A DNA stretch of 55,752 bases, taken from the NCBI RefSeq assembly GCF_000425865.1, contig NZ_AUEG01000011.1, positions 1-55,752 of the forward strand. Reading direction: 5' to 3'. Origin of the DNA: Lacticigenium naphthae DSM 19658 (GTDB taxonomy: Bacteria; Bacillota; Bacilli; Lactobacillales; Carnobacteriaceae_A). A model generated the notes under the pieces. That model made no database searches. It was not told where the DNA came from and saw only the letters and a list, made by a program, of their open reading frames with translations. The translations under genes were made by a program, and so were the position numbers. Positions 1 through 8,548 of this stretch are shown here, piece after piece. How positions within the stretch are numbered: position 1 is the first letter of the stretch; every line of letters begins with the position of its first letter.

Positions 1-819
1 AAAAGTAGTTCATTAGCAAAATTATCATCTGGTTTACGTATCAATAAAGCAGGAGACGACGCAGCCGGATTAGCAATTTCTGAAAAAATGAAAAACCAGA
101 TATCTGGTTTGACACAAGCATCTCGGAATGCGCAAGATGGGATTTCATTGATCCAAACAGCTGAAGGTGCCTTAAGTGAATCTCATAGCATCTTGAACCG
201 TATGCGTGATTTGACTGTTCAAGCAGCGAATGATACAAATACCAATGATGATAGATTAGCAATTCAAACAGAAGTTGATTCTTTAACGGCTGAAATAGAC
301 CGGATTGCCAAAAACACTGAATTTAATACCAAAACATTAATGGATGGAGAGCAAACATTTTCATTCCAAATTGGTGCAAATGGCGGACAAAGTATTGACG
401 TAACCATAGCTGATATGTCTGCAAATAGTTTAACTGGTGCTACAGTAGCAGCAGATGAAACTGTTACTGGTGGAGTCAAAGTGAGTCTAACAGCAGCAGA
501 GGTTGCTGCTAATGAAACCACACCTGGTACTAATGTATTAGATTTTGATACACAATTAAGTGATATTGATGATGCTATTAATGCAGTCTCAACTCAACGC
601 GCTGATTTGGGTGCTGTTCAAAACCGTTTGGATCACACTATTTCTAACCTTTCTACAACAAAAGAAAACTTGTCTGAAGCAAACTCACGTATTCGTGATG
701 TTGACATGGCTGAAGAAATGATGAGCTTTACGAAGAATAACATCCTTTCTCAAGCAGCTACTTCCATGTTGGCTCAAGCAAACCAAATGCCTCAAGGCGT
801 TCTTTCTTTATTACAATAA
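1..819 (+). CDS. hag: Flagellin, 5'-truncated by window edge
   Basis: This is the subunit of the flagellar filament, exported through the flagellar type III apparatus and polymerised outside the cell. The frame is open from base 1, so the start codon and roughly 20-25 N-terminal residues lie outside the window. The N-terminal D0/D1 coiled-coil region is evident (LSSGLRINKAGDDAAGLAI, DGISLIQTAEGAL), followed by a short variable domain and the C-terminal D1/D0 region ending MLAQANQMPQGVLSLLQ, the usual flagellin end. With the missing part the protein would be about 295 residues, a small flagellin close to Bacillus Hag. A strong hairpin terminator follows directly, so it is probably transcribed apart from flaG-fliD-fliS. 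Confidence 0.97.
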   Translation, partial: KSSSLAKLSSGLRINKAGDDAAGLAISEKMKNQISGLTQASRNAQDGISLIQTAEGALSESHSILNRMRDLTVQAANDTNTNDDRLAIQTEVDSLTAEIDRIAKNTEFNTKTLMDGEQTFSFQIGANGGQSIDVTIADMSANSLTGATVAADETVTGGVKVSLTAAEVAANETTPGTNVLDFDTQLSDIDDAINAVSTQRADLGAVQNRLDHTISNLSTTKENLSEANSRIRDVDMAEEMMSFTKNNILSQAATSMLAQANQMPQGVLSLLQ

Positions 820-831
820 TTTTTATTTCGG

Positions 832-870
832 AATATCCAAGCCGAGTTCGCTTGGCTTGGATATTTTTAT
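832..870 (+). terminator. Rho-independent terminator after flagellin
   Basis: A 15-bp stem (832-846 with 851-865, one G-T pair) closes on a TTCG tetraloop and runs into T-rich sequence. It lies 13 bases after the flagellin stop and should end that transcript. Confidence 0.92.
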
Positions 871-922
871 TTTATAATTAAGTTAAACTATTCTTTTTTT
901 TCATCATGACGGAGGGAAATCT

Positions 923-1297
923 ATGGGAAACATTCCACCTATTCAACCAACACACACTGTTATTCCAGCTAAACCAATAAAAGAGGAAGTCGTGAAAGTC
1001 TTCGATACTTTTATGCAAGCGGATCAGTCAAAATCTGAGCTTGGCCATTATGATAAAGAAAAAGAAGGGTCTATCACAGAACCTATTTCTGAAGCCATCG
1101 AAGAGGTCAATGAATACTTATTGGGTGTGAATGCGCAATTGGAGTATCGTATTCATGAAGGAACCAAACGAGTGATGGTTCGTCTCGTCAATTTGGAGAC
1201 ACATGAAACATTGCGTGAGATGCCGCCAGAAAAAATGCTTGATTTAGTGGAAGCAATTTGGGAAAATGTAGGCATCATTGTAGATAAGCGAAAGTAA
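923..1297 (+). CDS. flaG: FlaG family flagellar protein
   Basis: A 124-residue protein whose C-terminal half (about residues 60-124) is a FlaG domain, with INEYLLG-like (VNEYLLGVNAQLEYRIHE) and REMPPEKMLDL segments typical of the family. FlaG proteins sit between flagellin and fliD in many bacteria and affect filament length; the exact role is not settled. The start is supported by GGAGGG seven bases upstream. It is followed after 13 bases by fliD, so it likely heads a flaG-fliD-(unknown)-fliS unit. No promoter is obvious between the flagellin terminator and this gene. Confidence 0.9.
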   Translation: MGNIPPIQPTHTVIPAKPIKEEVVKVFDTFMQADQSKSELGHYDKEKEGSITEPISEAIEEVNEYLLGVNAQLEYRIHEGTKRVMVRLVNLETHETLREMPPEKMLDLVEAIWENVGIIVDKRK

Positions 1298-1310
1298 GGA
1301 GGAGAATCAT

Positions 1311-2723
1311 ATGTCTTTTAGTATCATGGGATCTTATTCCGGAATAGATATGGCTACGATCGATCAAATGATCGAAGCTGAATCAGGAAAATTAAGACAA
1401 TTTCAAAGTAAGCAACAAAATCTGACGGCAGAAAAAAATGCCTGGAAAGATGTGAATACACGTCTGGATTCACTACAAAAGAAAATGACAACGATGAAAG
1501 AAGCACCACTGTATAATTCAAAAATAGCAACAATAGATAATAGTGAACTAGCTAGCGTAACTGCGGATTCAAGTGCAGTGAGTGGAGATTATTTTCTACA
1601 TATCGAGCAATTAGCGACTCGTTCACAAGTCAACTTCGGTAAAATTCTAACTGCAGACCAAACAACTTCTTCAGAATTGACTCTTACTACGAGTTTGACC
1701 TTGGAAGATGCCGACGGGAAATCATTTAACGTGGATGCAGAAGCGACAGATAGCTTGAAAGATATCGTCGAAAAAATAAATGCGCAATCAAAAGAAGCCG
1801 GAACTTCTGTATCGGCAACGATCATCAATGACCGGTTAGTCTTCATGGACCAAAAAACGGGTGACCGTGCAATCAATGTTACGGGAGACTTGGCTACTTC
1901 TTTAGGAGTTGCTGCTGCAGATGCTACTACCAACCCTGGACAGAAAGCAGTTTTTACGATAAATGGTATTCAGATGGAAAGTGACTCCAATACCGTCGAC
2001 GATGCTGTAGAAGGATTGAGTTTTACTTTGAAACAACAGAGTACAACAACGCAGGCAACCAACCTAACTGTGAAAGAGGACTTTGAGAGTACGACAAAAG
2101 CGGTGAAAGATTTTGTGGACCAGTATAATTCGGTCATGTCTTTCGTGGATGAGCAATTAGATGTCGGTGACCCCTCGGCTGATTCCAATAAAACGGGTAG
2201 TTTGGTGGGGGACGGCACTTTGATACGAGCACAATCCCAATTACGTTCCTTGATGACGAGTACCAATCAAGATGAAAATGGTGCGTTTACTCAATTAAAA
2301 GAACTGGGGATCACCGTTGATCGAGATGGGAAAGCGACGCTAGATGAAACAAAGCTAACTGAAGCCTTGTCGGAAAATGCTGATGGTGTGAAAAATTTCT
2401 TTACCGCAACAGTTTCAGAAGTAAACGCTGCTGGTGAAACGGTTGAGAAAGAAGTTGGATTATCTGATCGCTTCACAACTATCATCGACAGCTACATCCA
2501 AAAAGATACCGGGATCATCTCGTCTCGTTCGAGCAGTATCGAACGTACGATAGAAGATATCGATGACCAGATCACAACCTTTAACCGCCGCCTGGAATCA
2601 AAACGGCAACGCTACATCAAGCAGTTTACGGCTTTGGATACGGCAATGATGCAAGCCGAATCGCAACTGGATTACTTGATGAGCACAATGGGCTCTATGA
2701 ATACACAATCTAAATCGAATTAA
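1311..2723 (+). CDS. fliD: Flagellar filament cap protein FliD (hook-associated protein 2)
   Basis: This 470-residue protein caps the growing filament and helps flagellin fold and insert. The N-terminal FliD_N domain (about residues 10-105) begins with YSGIDMATIDQMIEAES, which is characteristic, and the C-terminal FliD_C domain (about 215-455) ends in a long amphipathic coiled coil (IDDQITTFNRRLESKRQRYI). Length fits the Bacillus family. AAGGAGGAG lies eight bases before the ATG. It is flanked by flaG and by a small gene that precedes fliS, the normal late-flagellar order. Confidence 0.96.
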   Translation: MSFSIMGSYSGIDMATIDQMIEAESGKLRQFQSKQQNLTAEKNAWKDVNTRLDSLQKKMTTMKEAPLYNSKIATIDNSELASVTADSSAVSGDYFLHIEQLATRSQVNFGKILTADQTTSSELTLTTSLTLEDADGKSFNVDAEATDSLKDIVEKINAQSKEAGTSVSATIINDRLVFMDQKTGDRAINVTGDLATSLGVAAADATTNPGQKAVFTINGIQMESDSNTVDDAVEGLSFTLKQQSTTTQATNLTVKEDFESTTKAVKDFVDQYNSVMSFVDEQLDVGDPSADSNKTGSLVGDGTLIRAQSQLRSLMTSTNQDENGAFTQLKELGITVDRDGKATLDETKLTEALSENADGVKNFFTATVSEVNAAGETVEKEVGLSDRFTTIIDSYIQKDTGIISSRSSSIERTIEDIDDQITTFNRRLESKRQRYIKQFTALDTAMMQAESQLDYLMSTMGSMNTQSKSN

Positions 2724-2741
2724 TAGAAGGAGCCCTGTGCG

Positions 2742-3080
2742 ATGAGTGATAGCCAAGAAAGCGTACTGATGCAACTGGAAACGAATTTAGCCGATTGGGA
2801 TGGTTCCAGCGAACAAGCGATGGAAATCATCTCGAAAAATCAGACCTTGTTTGATCAATGGACGGATATGCTAGAAGGACGAGAGAAAATAATGCCGTCT
2901 GGTAATCAAGCAGATCGCATGCAGCGCATTATCCAAAGACAACGTGCAGTGATTCACTGCCTTCAAGAAGACAAAGAGCAACTTCAAAAACGGTTCAAAC
3001 AACTCAATCAGAAAAATAAAGTGACCGATAATTATTATCGCATACAAGAGTCTTCAATTTTTGTCGATCGAAATATGTAA
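2742..3080 (+). CDS. Small coiled-coil protein between fliD and fliS, possibly FliT-like
   Basis: A 112-residue protein that I do not recognise by sequence. It is predicted to be mainly helical, with an acidic N-terminal half and a Gln/Lys-rich coiled-coil segment (about residues 60-100, containing QRIIQRQRAVIHCLQEDKE). It has no signal peptide or membrane segment. GAAGGAG precedes the ATG, and it sits 18 bases after fliD and 17 bases before fliS. That position, its size and its helical nature fit a FliD-specific export chaperone of the FliT type, but this is inferred from context, not from a motif. Confidence 0.75.
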   Translation: MSDSQESVLMQLETNLADWDGSSEQAMEIISKNQTLFDQWTDMLEGREKIMPSGNQADRMQRIIQRQRAVIHCLQEDKEQLQKRFKQLNQKNKVTDNYYRIQESSIFVDRNM

Positions 3081-3097
3081 AGAAGGGAAATGACTTC

Positions 3098-3460
3098 ATG
3101 GCTTATGCAAAACCAGCATCTGTATACAAAGAAAATCAAGTAACGACGGCTTCCCCAAAACAATTAGTTATCTTATTGTATCAAGCTGCTGTTAAGAATA
3201 TGCGCTTAGCCGAACTGGCTATCGACAGCAAAGAAAATGACAAGGTGAATAAACACTTGATCAAAGCGCAAGACATCATTCAAGAACTTGCTTCCACTTT
3301 AAACTTTGAACAAGGCGGAGAAGTGGCCCAAAATTTAGCTGATCTGTATGCCTACCTGCTTCCGCAACTGATTCAAGCCAACATCAAAAAAGACAAAGAG
3401 AAAATCGAACAGTGTCGTAAAATCATGAACGAACTGCTCGAAGCCTGGAACGCTATCTAA
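3098..3460 (+). CDS. fliS: Flagellin export chaperone FliS
   Basis: A 120-residue four-helix protein that binds the C-terminal end of flagellin in the cytosol, prevents premature polymerisation and hands it to FlhA. The N-terminal motif YKENQVTTASPKQLVILLYQ is diagnostic of FliS (usually Y.....V.TASP..L..MLY). Length matches the family. AAGAAGGGAAA precedes the start. It is the last gene of this transcript, since a terminator stem begins inside its final codons. Confidence 0.96.
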   Translation: MAYAKPASVYKENQVTTASPKQLVILLYQAAVKNMRLAELAIDSKENDKVNKHLIKAQDIIQELASTLNFEQGGEVAQNLADLYAYLLPQLIQANIKKDKEKIEQCRKIMNELLEAWNAI

Positions 3461-3480
3461 TCGATAGTGTTCTTTTTTTT
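3448..3480 (+). terminator. Rho-independent terminator of the fliD-fliS unit
   Basis: The stem GAACGCTATC / GATAGTGTTC (3448-3457 and 3463-3472, one G-T pair) is followed by eight T residues. It overlaps the last codons and stop of fliS. Confidence 0.9.
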
Positions 3481-3993
3481 GCATCATTTGTCCCAGTGTT
3501 TTTTTGCGTATATATCAATTAGACCACTAAATAAATATTGAACTATTTGGAGGTGTACATTATTATGTGAAATTTTTTTGCATATTTACATAACAAACGT
3601 AATATATTTGTATAATTTTTCTTTACAGTTTAATGACGAAATGTCACAAAATTGTCATAATTGGATAAAGGGTCAATAATATGTGAACATTAGGACTATT
3701 TTAACATATGACTTTCATTACAAAATTAAAAAATAGTTGTTATGGAATGAACAAAATCAATTAATTTAGTACTAAACTAATCAAATTCCACAATTTCTTA
3801 GATTGTTCTTATAGTCCTAATTGTTTGATAATCGAAGTGACGCACCTTTTTCACCATAAATTTATGTGTTGTCTAGGCTTTTTAAAAACCTTATACTTAC
3901 TCTCGTGGTGTATTTTTATTAAGACAAGTTTAACCTGAATACATATTAACTATTTCCTCATATAGTAAACCAATTTAAAAAGGAGTGGGTCTG
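3481..3993. other. AT-rich gene-free gap separating late flagellar genes from the main operon
   Basis: About 510 bases without a credible gene on either strand. It is visibly more AT-rich than its surroundings. It holds a terminator at its left edge, scattered TATAAT-like stretches, a good Shine-Dalgarno followed by ATG-TGA near 3551-3570, and the candidate flgB promoter near the right edge. I see no match to a SigD-type (TAAA / GCCGATAT) promoter. Confidence 0.7.
3869..3897 (+). promoter_or_regulatory. Candidate SigA-type promoter for the flgB operon
   Basis: TTGTCT (3869-3874) and TATACT (3892-3897) are separated by exactly 17 bases, about 90 bases before the flgB start. This would fit vegetative-sigma control of the early/middle flagellar operon. 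Confidence 0.5.
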
Positions 3994-4368
3994 ATGGATC
4001 ATACCTACCAATTATTGCAAAAGGGATTACAGACGGCTTCGTTAAGACAAGAAGCGATCTCAAGCAATCTCTCCAATGTGAACACGGCAAATTATAAAGT
4101 GAATAAAGTGGAATTTGAGTCTCTGTTAACGAATGCACTAAATGGAGACGGAATGAGCGTTACCCATCAAGGTCATATCGGCTATAAAGATGCGCTCGGT
4201 ATTGAACCTGAAGTGAGTAAGCGAACAGGTACGACAGTGAAAGAGGACGGAAATAATGTCGATGTCGATTTAGAAATGACGGAGATGGCTGCCAACTCGA
4301 TTTACTACCAAGCATTGATCCAACAAGTCAATGCCAAGTATTCGATGATGCGCAGCGTGATGAAATAA
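3994..4368 (+). CDS. flgB: Flagellar basal-body rod protein FlgB
   Basis: A proximal rod subunit, exported and assembled onto the MS ring. The 124-residue product has the rod/hook signature SSNLSNVNTANYKVNKVEF near its N terminus and a C-terminal helix (EMTEMAANSIYYQALIQQVN) that packs in the rod. I chose the ATG at 3994 rather than the in-frame GTG at 3985, because AAGGAG ends only at 3984 and gives a normal spacing to the ATG. It is the first gene of the long basal-body/export operon and is followed by flgC after 17 bases. Confidence 0.95.
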   Translation: MDHTYQLLQKGLQTASLRQEAISSNLSNVNTANYKVNKVEFESLLTNALNGDGMSVTHQGHIGYKDALGIEPEVSKRTGTTVKEDGNNVDVDLEMTEMAANSIYYQALIQQVNAKYSMMRSVMK

Positions 4369-4385
4369 GAATGAGGTGAAGCGGA

Positions 4386-4817
4386 ATGTCCATGTTTGAT
4401 TCTATGAAAATCAATGCGAGCGGGTTGTCGCTGGAGCGGTTGAAGTTAGATGTGACGTCCAGCAATATTGCGAATGTGAATACGGTGCGAACGGAAGAAG
4501 GTGGTCCGTATTTAAAGAAACAAGTACTGTTTGAAGAGAGTTTAATGAGAGAAAAATCAGGTATCCATCAAGGACTAGAGCTGAATAGTTTTGGTGTGAA
4601 AGCGACGGGGATCGCGGAAGATCCGTTGAATACGAAGTTCATGTATGAACCGACTCATCCGGACGCCAATGCAGAAGGGTATGTGGAATATCCGAATGTG
4701 GATATGGCAGATGAAATGATCGAAATGATGACGACGCTGCGGACGTATGATGCCAATGCAACTGCTTTGAATGCCAGTAAAGAGATGTTGAAGAAGGCTT
4801 TGGAAATTTCTAGATAG
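4386..4817 (+). CDS. flgC: Flagellar basal-body rod protein FlgC
   Basis: A 143-residue rod protein with the N-terminal signature LDVTSSNIANVNTVRT and the C-terminal YPNVDMADEMIEMMTTLRTYDANATALN region typical of FlgC. It assembles with FlgB, FlgF/G and FliE into the periplasm-side rod equivalent. AATGAGGTGAAG precedes the ATG. It lies in the conserved flgB-flgC-fliE order found in Bacillus. Confidence 0.96.
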   Translation: MSMFDSMKINASGLSLERLKLDVTSSNIANVNTVRTEEGGPYLKKQVLFEESLMREKSGIHQGLELNSFGVKATGIAEDPLNTKFMYEPTHPDANAEGYVEYPNVDMADEMIEMMTTLRTYDANATALNASKEMLKKALEISR

Positions 4818-4832
4818 ATGAGGAGTGAATAG

Positions 4833-5156
4833 ATGAATACAGAAGCATTGATGCGTAATGTATATTCGAATGTGGGCTTAGATTCATTAGGTCAATTGAA
4901 CGAACAAGCGAATCCGGCAGCGGACAAGCTAAAGGGTCAAGATTTCACCGGCATGTTAACGAATGCGATGGAAAATCTAGAAGCGAAACAAGCAGATTCC
5001 AACGCGGCTATCGAATCGATGATCGTGGGAGAAACAGACGATCTACATACAGTTATGATCAAATCAACGGAAGCGCAACTATCTTTAGAACTCGCTGTCC
5101 AAATGAGAAACAAAGTGATCGAAGCCTATAACGATGTAAAAAATATGCAATTTTAA
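4833..5156 (+). CDS. fliE: Flagellar hook-basal body complex protein FliE
   Basis: FliE joins the MS ring (FliF) to the rod. The 107-residue product has the conserved C-terminal FliE region (LHTVMIKSTEAQLSLELAV and the ending VIEAYNDVKNMQF, close to the canonical AY.EI..MQ.). The gene begins after GATGAGGAGTGA and lies directly upstream of fliF, its physical partner. Confidence 0.96.
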   Translation: MNTEALMRNVYSNVGLDSLGQLNEQANPAADKLKGQDFTGMLTNAMENLEAKQADSNAAIESMIVGETDDLHTVMIKSTEAQLSLELAVQMRNKVIEAYNDVKNMQF

Positions 5157-5183
5157 ATGGGCAGTAAGGGGAGTTAAGTTGCG

Positions 5184-6779
5184 ATGGATGGAATAAAAAA
5201 CATAGTAGCACAGGTGAGCGCAGGCTGGGAAGCCTTGGGAAGAAAAAAACAAGTTCGGCTAGGGCTCATCGTCATGAGTGTTGTGAGTGCGTTGGTTTTC
5301 TTAACGTATTTCACTCAGCGGACAGCTTACGCGGTATTATTTTCCGATATGGAATCCGCTGATGCCGGACGCATCGTCAATGATTTAGAAGCGAAGGGTC
5401 TGGCTTATAGACTAGAAGATGCAGGCACGACCATTTTGATCGATGAAGAACAAGTGGATGCTTACCGCATCGATGCAGCGGTGGAAGGTATGCTGCCGGC
5501 AAGTTCCGTTGGATTTGAAATTTTCGATGATACGAGCATGATGTCGACGGATGCGGATAGAGAAATCATGTTCCAGCGTGCGGTTTCTGGAGAATTGGAG
5601 CGGGCCATCAGTTCGTTAGTAGAAGTGGAGTCAGCGAAGGTCATGGTATCGATCCCAGAAGAATCGGTATTCCAGAATCCAGATTATCAAAAAGAAGCGA
5701 GTGCCTCTATTGTGATCGAACCGCGCGGAACACAAAGGTTAGGCGGACAAACGATTCAGGGGATCGCTTCTTTAGTATCCGGTTCTATTGACCATTTACC
5801 AGTAGCCAACGTCCAAATCGTCGACACAAACGGGAATCTCTTGAGTCAGTCGCTACAGGCGAATGATTTCATGCAGACGACCGACAGTGTCACCCAGTAT
5901 CAAAGCATCCAACAAAATGTCGAAAATGAAATGGAACGCAAGATTTTGCAATTATTGACGCCGATTTACGGTATCGACAATATTCAAGTTTCTGTTTCAG
6001 CTGAAATGAATTTCGATGCCATCGAACAGGAAATCACACGCTATGAAGGCATCGAAGATGAAAATGGCGAGATCAAAGGGATCCCGCGTAGTGAACAACG
6101 CAGTGCTACAGGAAATGCGGAGTTTGTCCAAGGCGTTCAAGATGGAAATATTGGGGACAATGCTGGAGCTGTAACAGGTGATGAGGGCGACGCGTCGAAC
6201 TCCTACGATGAAACGATCAACTATGAAGTAGATTCATTAGTCGAGCGTGTAATCAAAGCACCTGGGTCGCTGAACCGTATCGGAACATCGGTCGTCATCA
6301 ACGGAGAAGCCATGAACCAAGATGGGATCGAGCGCTTGATCGAAGGTGCGACCGGGTATGATCCGGAAAGAGAAGACTACTATACAGTCGAATATATTCC
6401 TTTTGCCAATGGCGAAGGGTTCAAAGACTTAGAGGAGAACGCACCGCTCGACGAAACCATCACCGCTTTCCTAGAAGCTTATTGGATGTACGTCTTGGGG
6501 ATCGGTGTCAGTCTGATCATCCTGATCACGGTACTGGTGCTCTTCATGCGAAGAAAGCGGAATGATTTTGATGAATTTGCTGATTTAAACGACAATGAGG
6601 ACTATCTAAGTGAAACAGACAAGATGCAGAGCATTCTAAAAGAAAAAGAAGAAGCTACGAAAGCTCAGCAGCACCAGGTCGCAAATGAACGGGAAGATAC
6701 GACACGCAAATATGCACAGGAAAATCCTGAGATGGCAGCTGAATTGATCAAAATTTGGGTGAACGATAAGAAAAAGTAG
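5184..6779 (+). CDS. fliF: Flagellar MS-ring protein FliF
   Basis: The 531-residue protein forms the membrane MS ring on which the rotor and export gate are built. It has a transmembrane helix near residues 26-46 (VMSVVSALVFLTYF), the YscJ/FliF domain (about 47-220), a FliF C domain (about 255-430) and a second transmembrane helix near 435-455 (VLGIGVSLIILITVLVLF). The cytoplasmic tail ends with ENPEMAAELIKIWVNDKKK, the FliG-binding segment of the family. Downstream fliG follows after 10 bases. Confidence 0.97.
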   Translation: MDGIKNIVAQVSAGWEALGRKKQVRLGLIVMSVVSALVFLTYFTQRTAYAVLFSDMESADAGRIVNDLEAKGLAYRLEDAGTTILIDEEQVDAYRIDAAVEGMLPASSVGFEIFDDTSMMSTDADREIMFQRAVSGELERAISSLVEVESAKVMVSIPEESVFQNPDYQKEASASIVIEPRGTQRLGGQTIQGIASLVSGSIDHLPVANVQIVDTNGNLLSQSLQANDFMQTTDSVTQYQSIQQNVENEMERKILQLLTPIYGIDNIQVSVSAEMNFDAIEQEITRYEGIEDENGEIKGIPRSEQRSATGNAEFVQGVQDGNIGDNAGAVTGDEGDASNSYDETINYEVDSLVERVIKAPGSLNRIGTSVVINGEAMNQDGIERLIEGATGYDPEREDYYTVEYIPFANGEGFKDLEENAPLDETITAFLEAYWMYVLGIGVSLIILITVLVLFMRRKRNDFDEFADLNDNEDYLSETDKMQSILKEKEEATKAQQHQVANEREDTTRKYAQENPEMAAELIKIWVNDKKK

Positions 6780-6789
6780 GTGACAGAGA

Positions 6790-7794
6790 GTGACAGAAGT
6801 AAATGGAATTAAAAAAGCGGCTATTTTATTGATATCTTTGGGACCGGATATTGCATCTAAAATCATGAAACAGATGCCGGATACGTATATACAAAAAGTG
6901 AGTTATGAAATCGCGAATATCGAATTAGTCAAACCCGAAGAACGCGAAGAGATCATGACGGAATTTATGGAAATGTCCCAGGCACGTGAATATATGCTAG
7001 ATGGCGGGATCGATTACGCCAAAGACTTGCTAAATAAAGCATTGGGATCGAGTCGTGCCAAAGAAGTGATCGATATGTTGAATCAGATCCAATTGCGCGA
7101 ACGTCCGTTTAATATCGCACGGAAAGCAGATACGCAACAATTGACTAATCTATTGTTGAATGAACAGCCACAAACAGTGGCGCTTATTTTATGTTATATG
7201 CAACCTGAAAAAGCGGCCCATGTATTGTCCGCGTTCCCGTTGGAGTTGCAGGCAGAAATATCGGAGCGCATCGGAACGATTTCCCAGACATCGCCTGCGG
7301 TCATTGAGCGAATCGAAAAAGTCATCGAAAATAAATTCTCTTCGTTTGTAGAAAACGAAACCGAAAATGTCGGGGGTGTGCATACGCTGGTCGAGATATT
7401 GAACGCGATCGGACGGAGCTCCGAGAAGAAAATCGTGGCCGAGTTGGAAGCCAAAGAACCGGAATTGGCCGAAGAAGTCAAAGCCTCCTTGTTCACTTTC
7501 GAAGATATCATCACGTTATCCAAAGAAGATGTCCAGAAAGTGTTGCGCCAAGTGGAAAACGACGATTTGGTCATGGCCCTCAAAGGCGTTACCGAAGACT
7601 TGCGCGACTTTGTCTTTGACAACTTATCGAGTCGTGCGGTGGAAACGATCAAGGAAGATATGCAATTCTTGGGACCGGCACGCTTGTCTGTCGTGGAAGA
7701 ATCCCAGCAAAAAGTGGTCACTGTTATTCGCCGCTTAGATGATAAAGGCGAAATTTACATCCGACGAGGTGAAGCAGATGAAATCATCTCCTAG
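6790..7794 (+). CDS. fliG: Flagellar motor switch protein FliG
   Basis: FliG forms the rotor ring that contacts the stator and generates torque. The 334-residue protein shows the N-terminal FliF-binding domain (GIKKAAILLISLGPDIASKI), the middle domain with the EQPQTVALILCYM-like (NEQPQTVALIL) motif, and the C-terminal charged torque helix (KALKGVTEDLRDFVFDNLSSRA). The start is GTG at 6790 after GGTGACAGAG; this is the only placement that gives a full N terminus. The end overlaps fliH by 17 bases. It is the only switch-complex gene in the window: FliM and FliN/FliY are not here. Confidence 0.97.
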   Translation: MTEVNGIKKAAILLISLGPDIASKIMKQMPDTYIQKVSYEIANIELVKPEEREEIMTEFMEMSQAREYMLDGGIDYAKDLLNKALGSSRAKEVIDMLNQIQLRERPFNIARKADTQQLTNLLLNEQPQTVALILCYMQPEKAAHVLSAFPLELQAEISERIGTISQTSPAVIERIEKVIENKFSSFVENETENVGGVHTLVEILNAIGRSSEKKIVAELEAKEPELAEEVKASLFTFEDIITLSKEDVQKVLRQVENDDLVMALKGVTEDLRDFVFDNLSSRAVETIKEDMQFLGPARLSVVEESQQKVVTVIRRLDDKGEIYIRRGEADEIIS

Positions 7795-8548
7795 GATCAT
7801 CAAAGCAGGACAGGCTGCCAATGGGGCAGACCGGTCAACGATCGAAACAGAGATTCAGCTCCTGGAAGAAAAAATAGCTTCTGTGGATGAATCGACTGAA
7901 TTTCAAGACGAAGAAGTTGCCGATGCGTTAAGGAAAAAACAAAGCATCTTAAAACAAGCGGCTGTCGAACGCGCTGAAATGCTGGAACAAGCCGAAGCAG
8001 CAATCGAGCAGTTGCGAAAAGAAACTTTCGCGCAAGCGTTGGCTGACGGCCAGCAAAAAGGCTTTGATCAGGGGTATGCAGATGGATACGACCAAGGTTT
8101 TACCACTGGCCAGACAGAATCCCACAAGTTGAAAGAGGAAGCCTGGCAACAACTGACCATCGCCCGCACTGAAATCGATGACTACGTCAAAGATAAAAAG
8201 CAAGAATGGATGGAACTGGCTATTCACATGGCTGAAAACATCCTACATGATCAACTTGCTAAAGATGATAAAAAGTTACTGAACCTGATCCATCCGGTCG
8301 TTCAAGAACTGGACCGCCAAGAAGATTTCGTTGCCTTGAATGTCCATCCCACGGAGATAGAGAAAGTAAAAGCTCTCCTCCCTACATTGAAAGAGACCTA
8401 TTCAGATAAACGCTTCGTCGTTTATCCAGACAGTGAAATCGAACGGAACGGATGCGTGATCGAAAGTACCCGCGCCGTCGTCGATTTGCAGATCCATCAA
8501 CAGCTAGCCAATGTATTGAAAGAAATGAAAGAAATGGAGCGCGCATAA
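7778..8548 (+). CDS. fliH: Flagellar assembly protein FliH
   Basis: FliH is the regulator/stator of the export ATPase FliI. The 256-residue protein has an N-terminal coiled coil and a glycine-repeat helix (DGQQKGFDQGYADGYDQGFTTG, quoted region about residues 88-108, cited here only by its GxxxG spacing) followed by the C-terminal FliI-binding domain. I chose the ATG at 7778, preceded by GAGGTGAAG, over an earlier in-frame ATG at 7739 that would lie 56 bases inside fliG. It ends in TAATG, overlapping the fliI start by one base, which suggests translational coupling. Confidence 0.93.
   Translation: MKSSPRIIKAGQAANGADRSTIETEIQLLEEKIASVDESTEFQDEEVADALRKKQSILKQAAVERAEMLEQAEAAIEQLRKETFAQALADGQQKGFDQGYADGYDQGFTTGQTESHKLKEEAWQQLTIARTEIDDYVKDKKQEWMELAIHMAENILHDQLAKDDKKLLNLIHPVVQELDRQEDFVALNVHPTEIEKVKALLPTLKETYSDKRFVVYPDSEIERNGCVIESTRAVVDLQIHQQLANVLKEMKEMERA

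Noticed and set aside
3551-3570. Shine-Dalgarno followed by ATG-TGA in the fliS-flgB gap
   Set aside because: A start-stop element in AT-rich DNA; no evidence that it is transcribed or functional.
7194-7721. 175-codon minus-strand frame opposite fliG
   Set aside because: Ser/Thr-rich shadow frame of the well supported fliG gene; no ribosome site.
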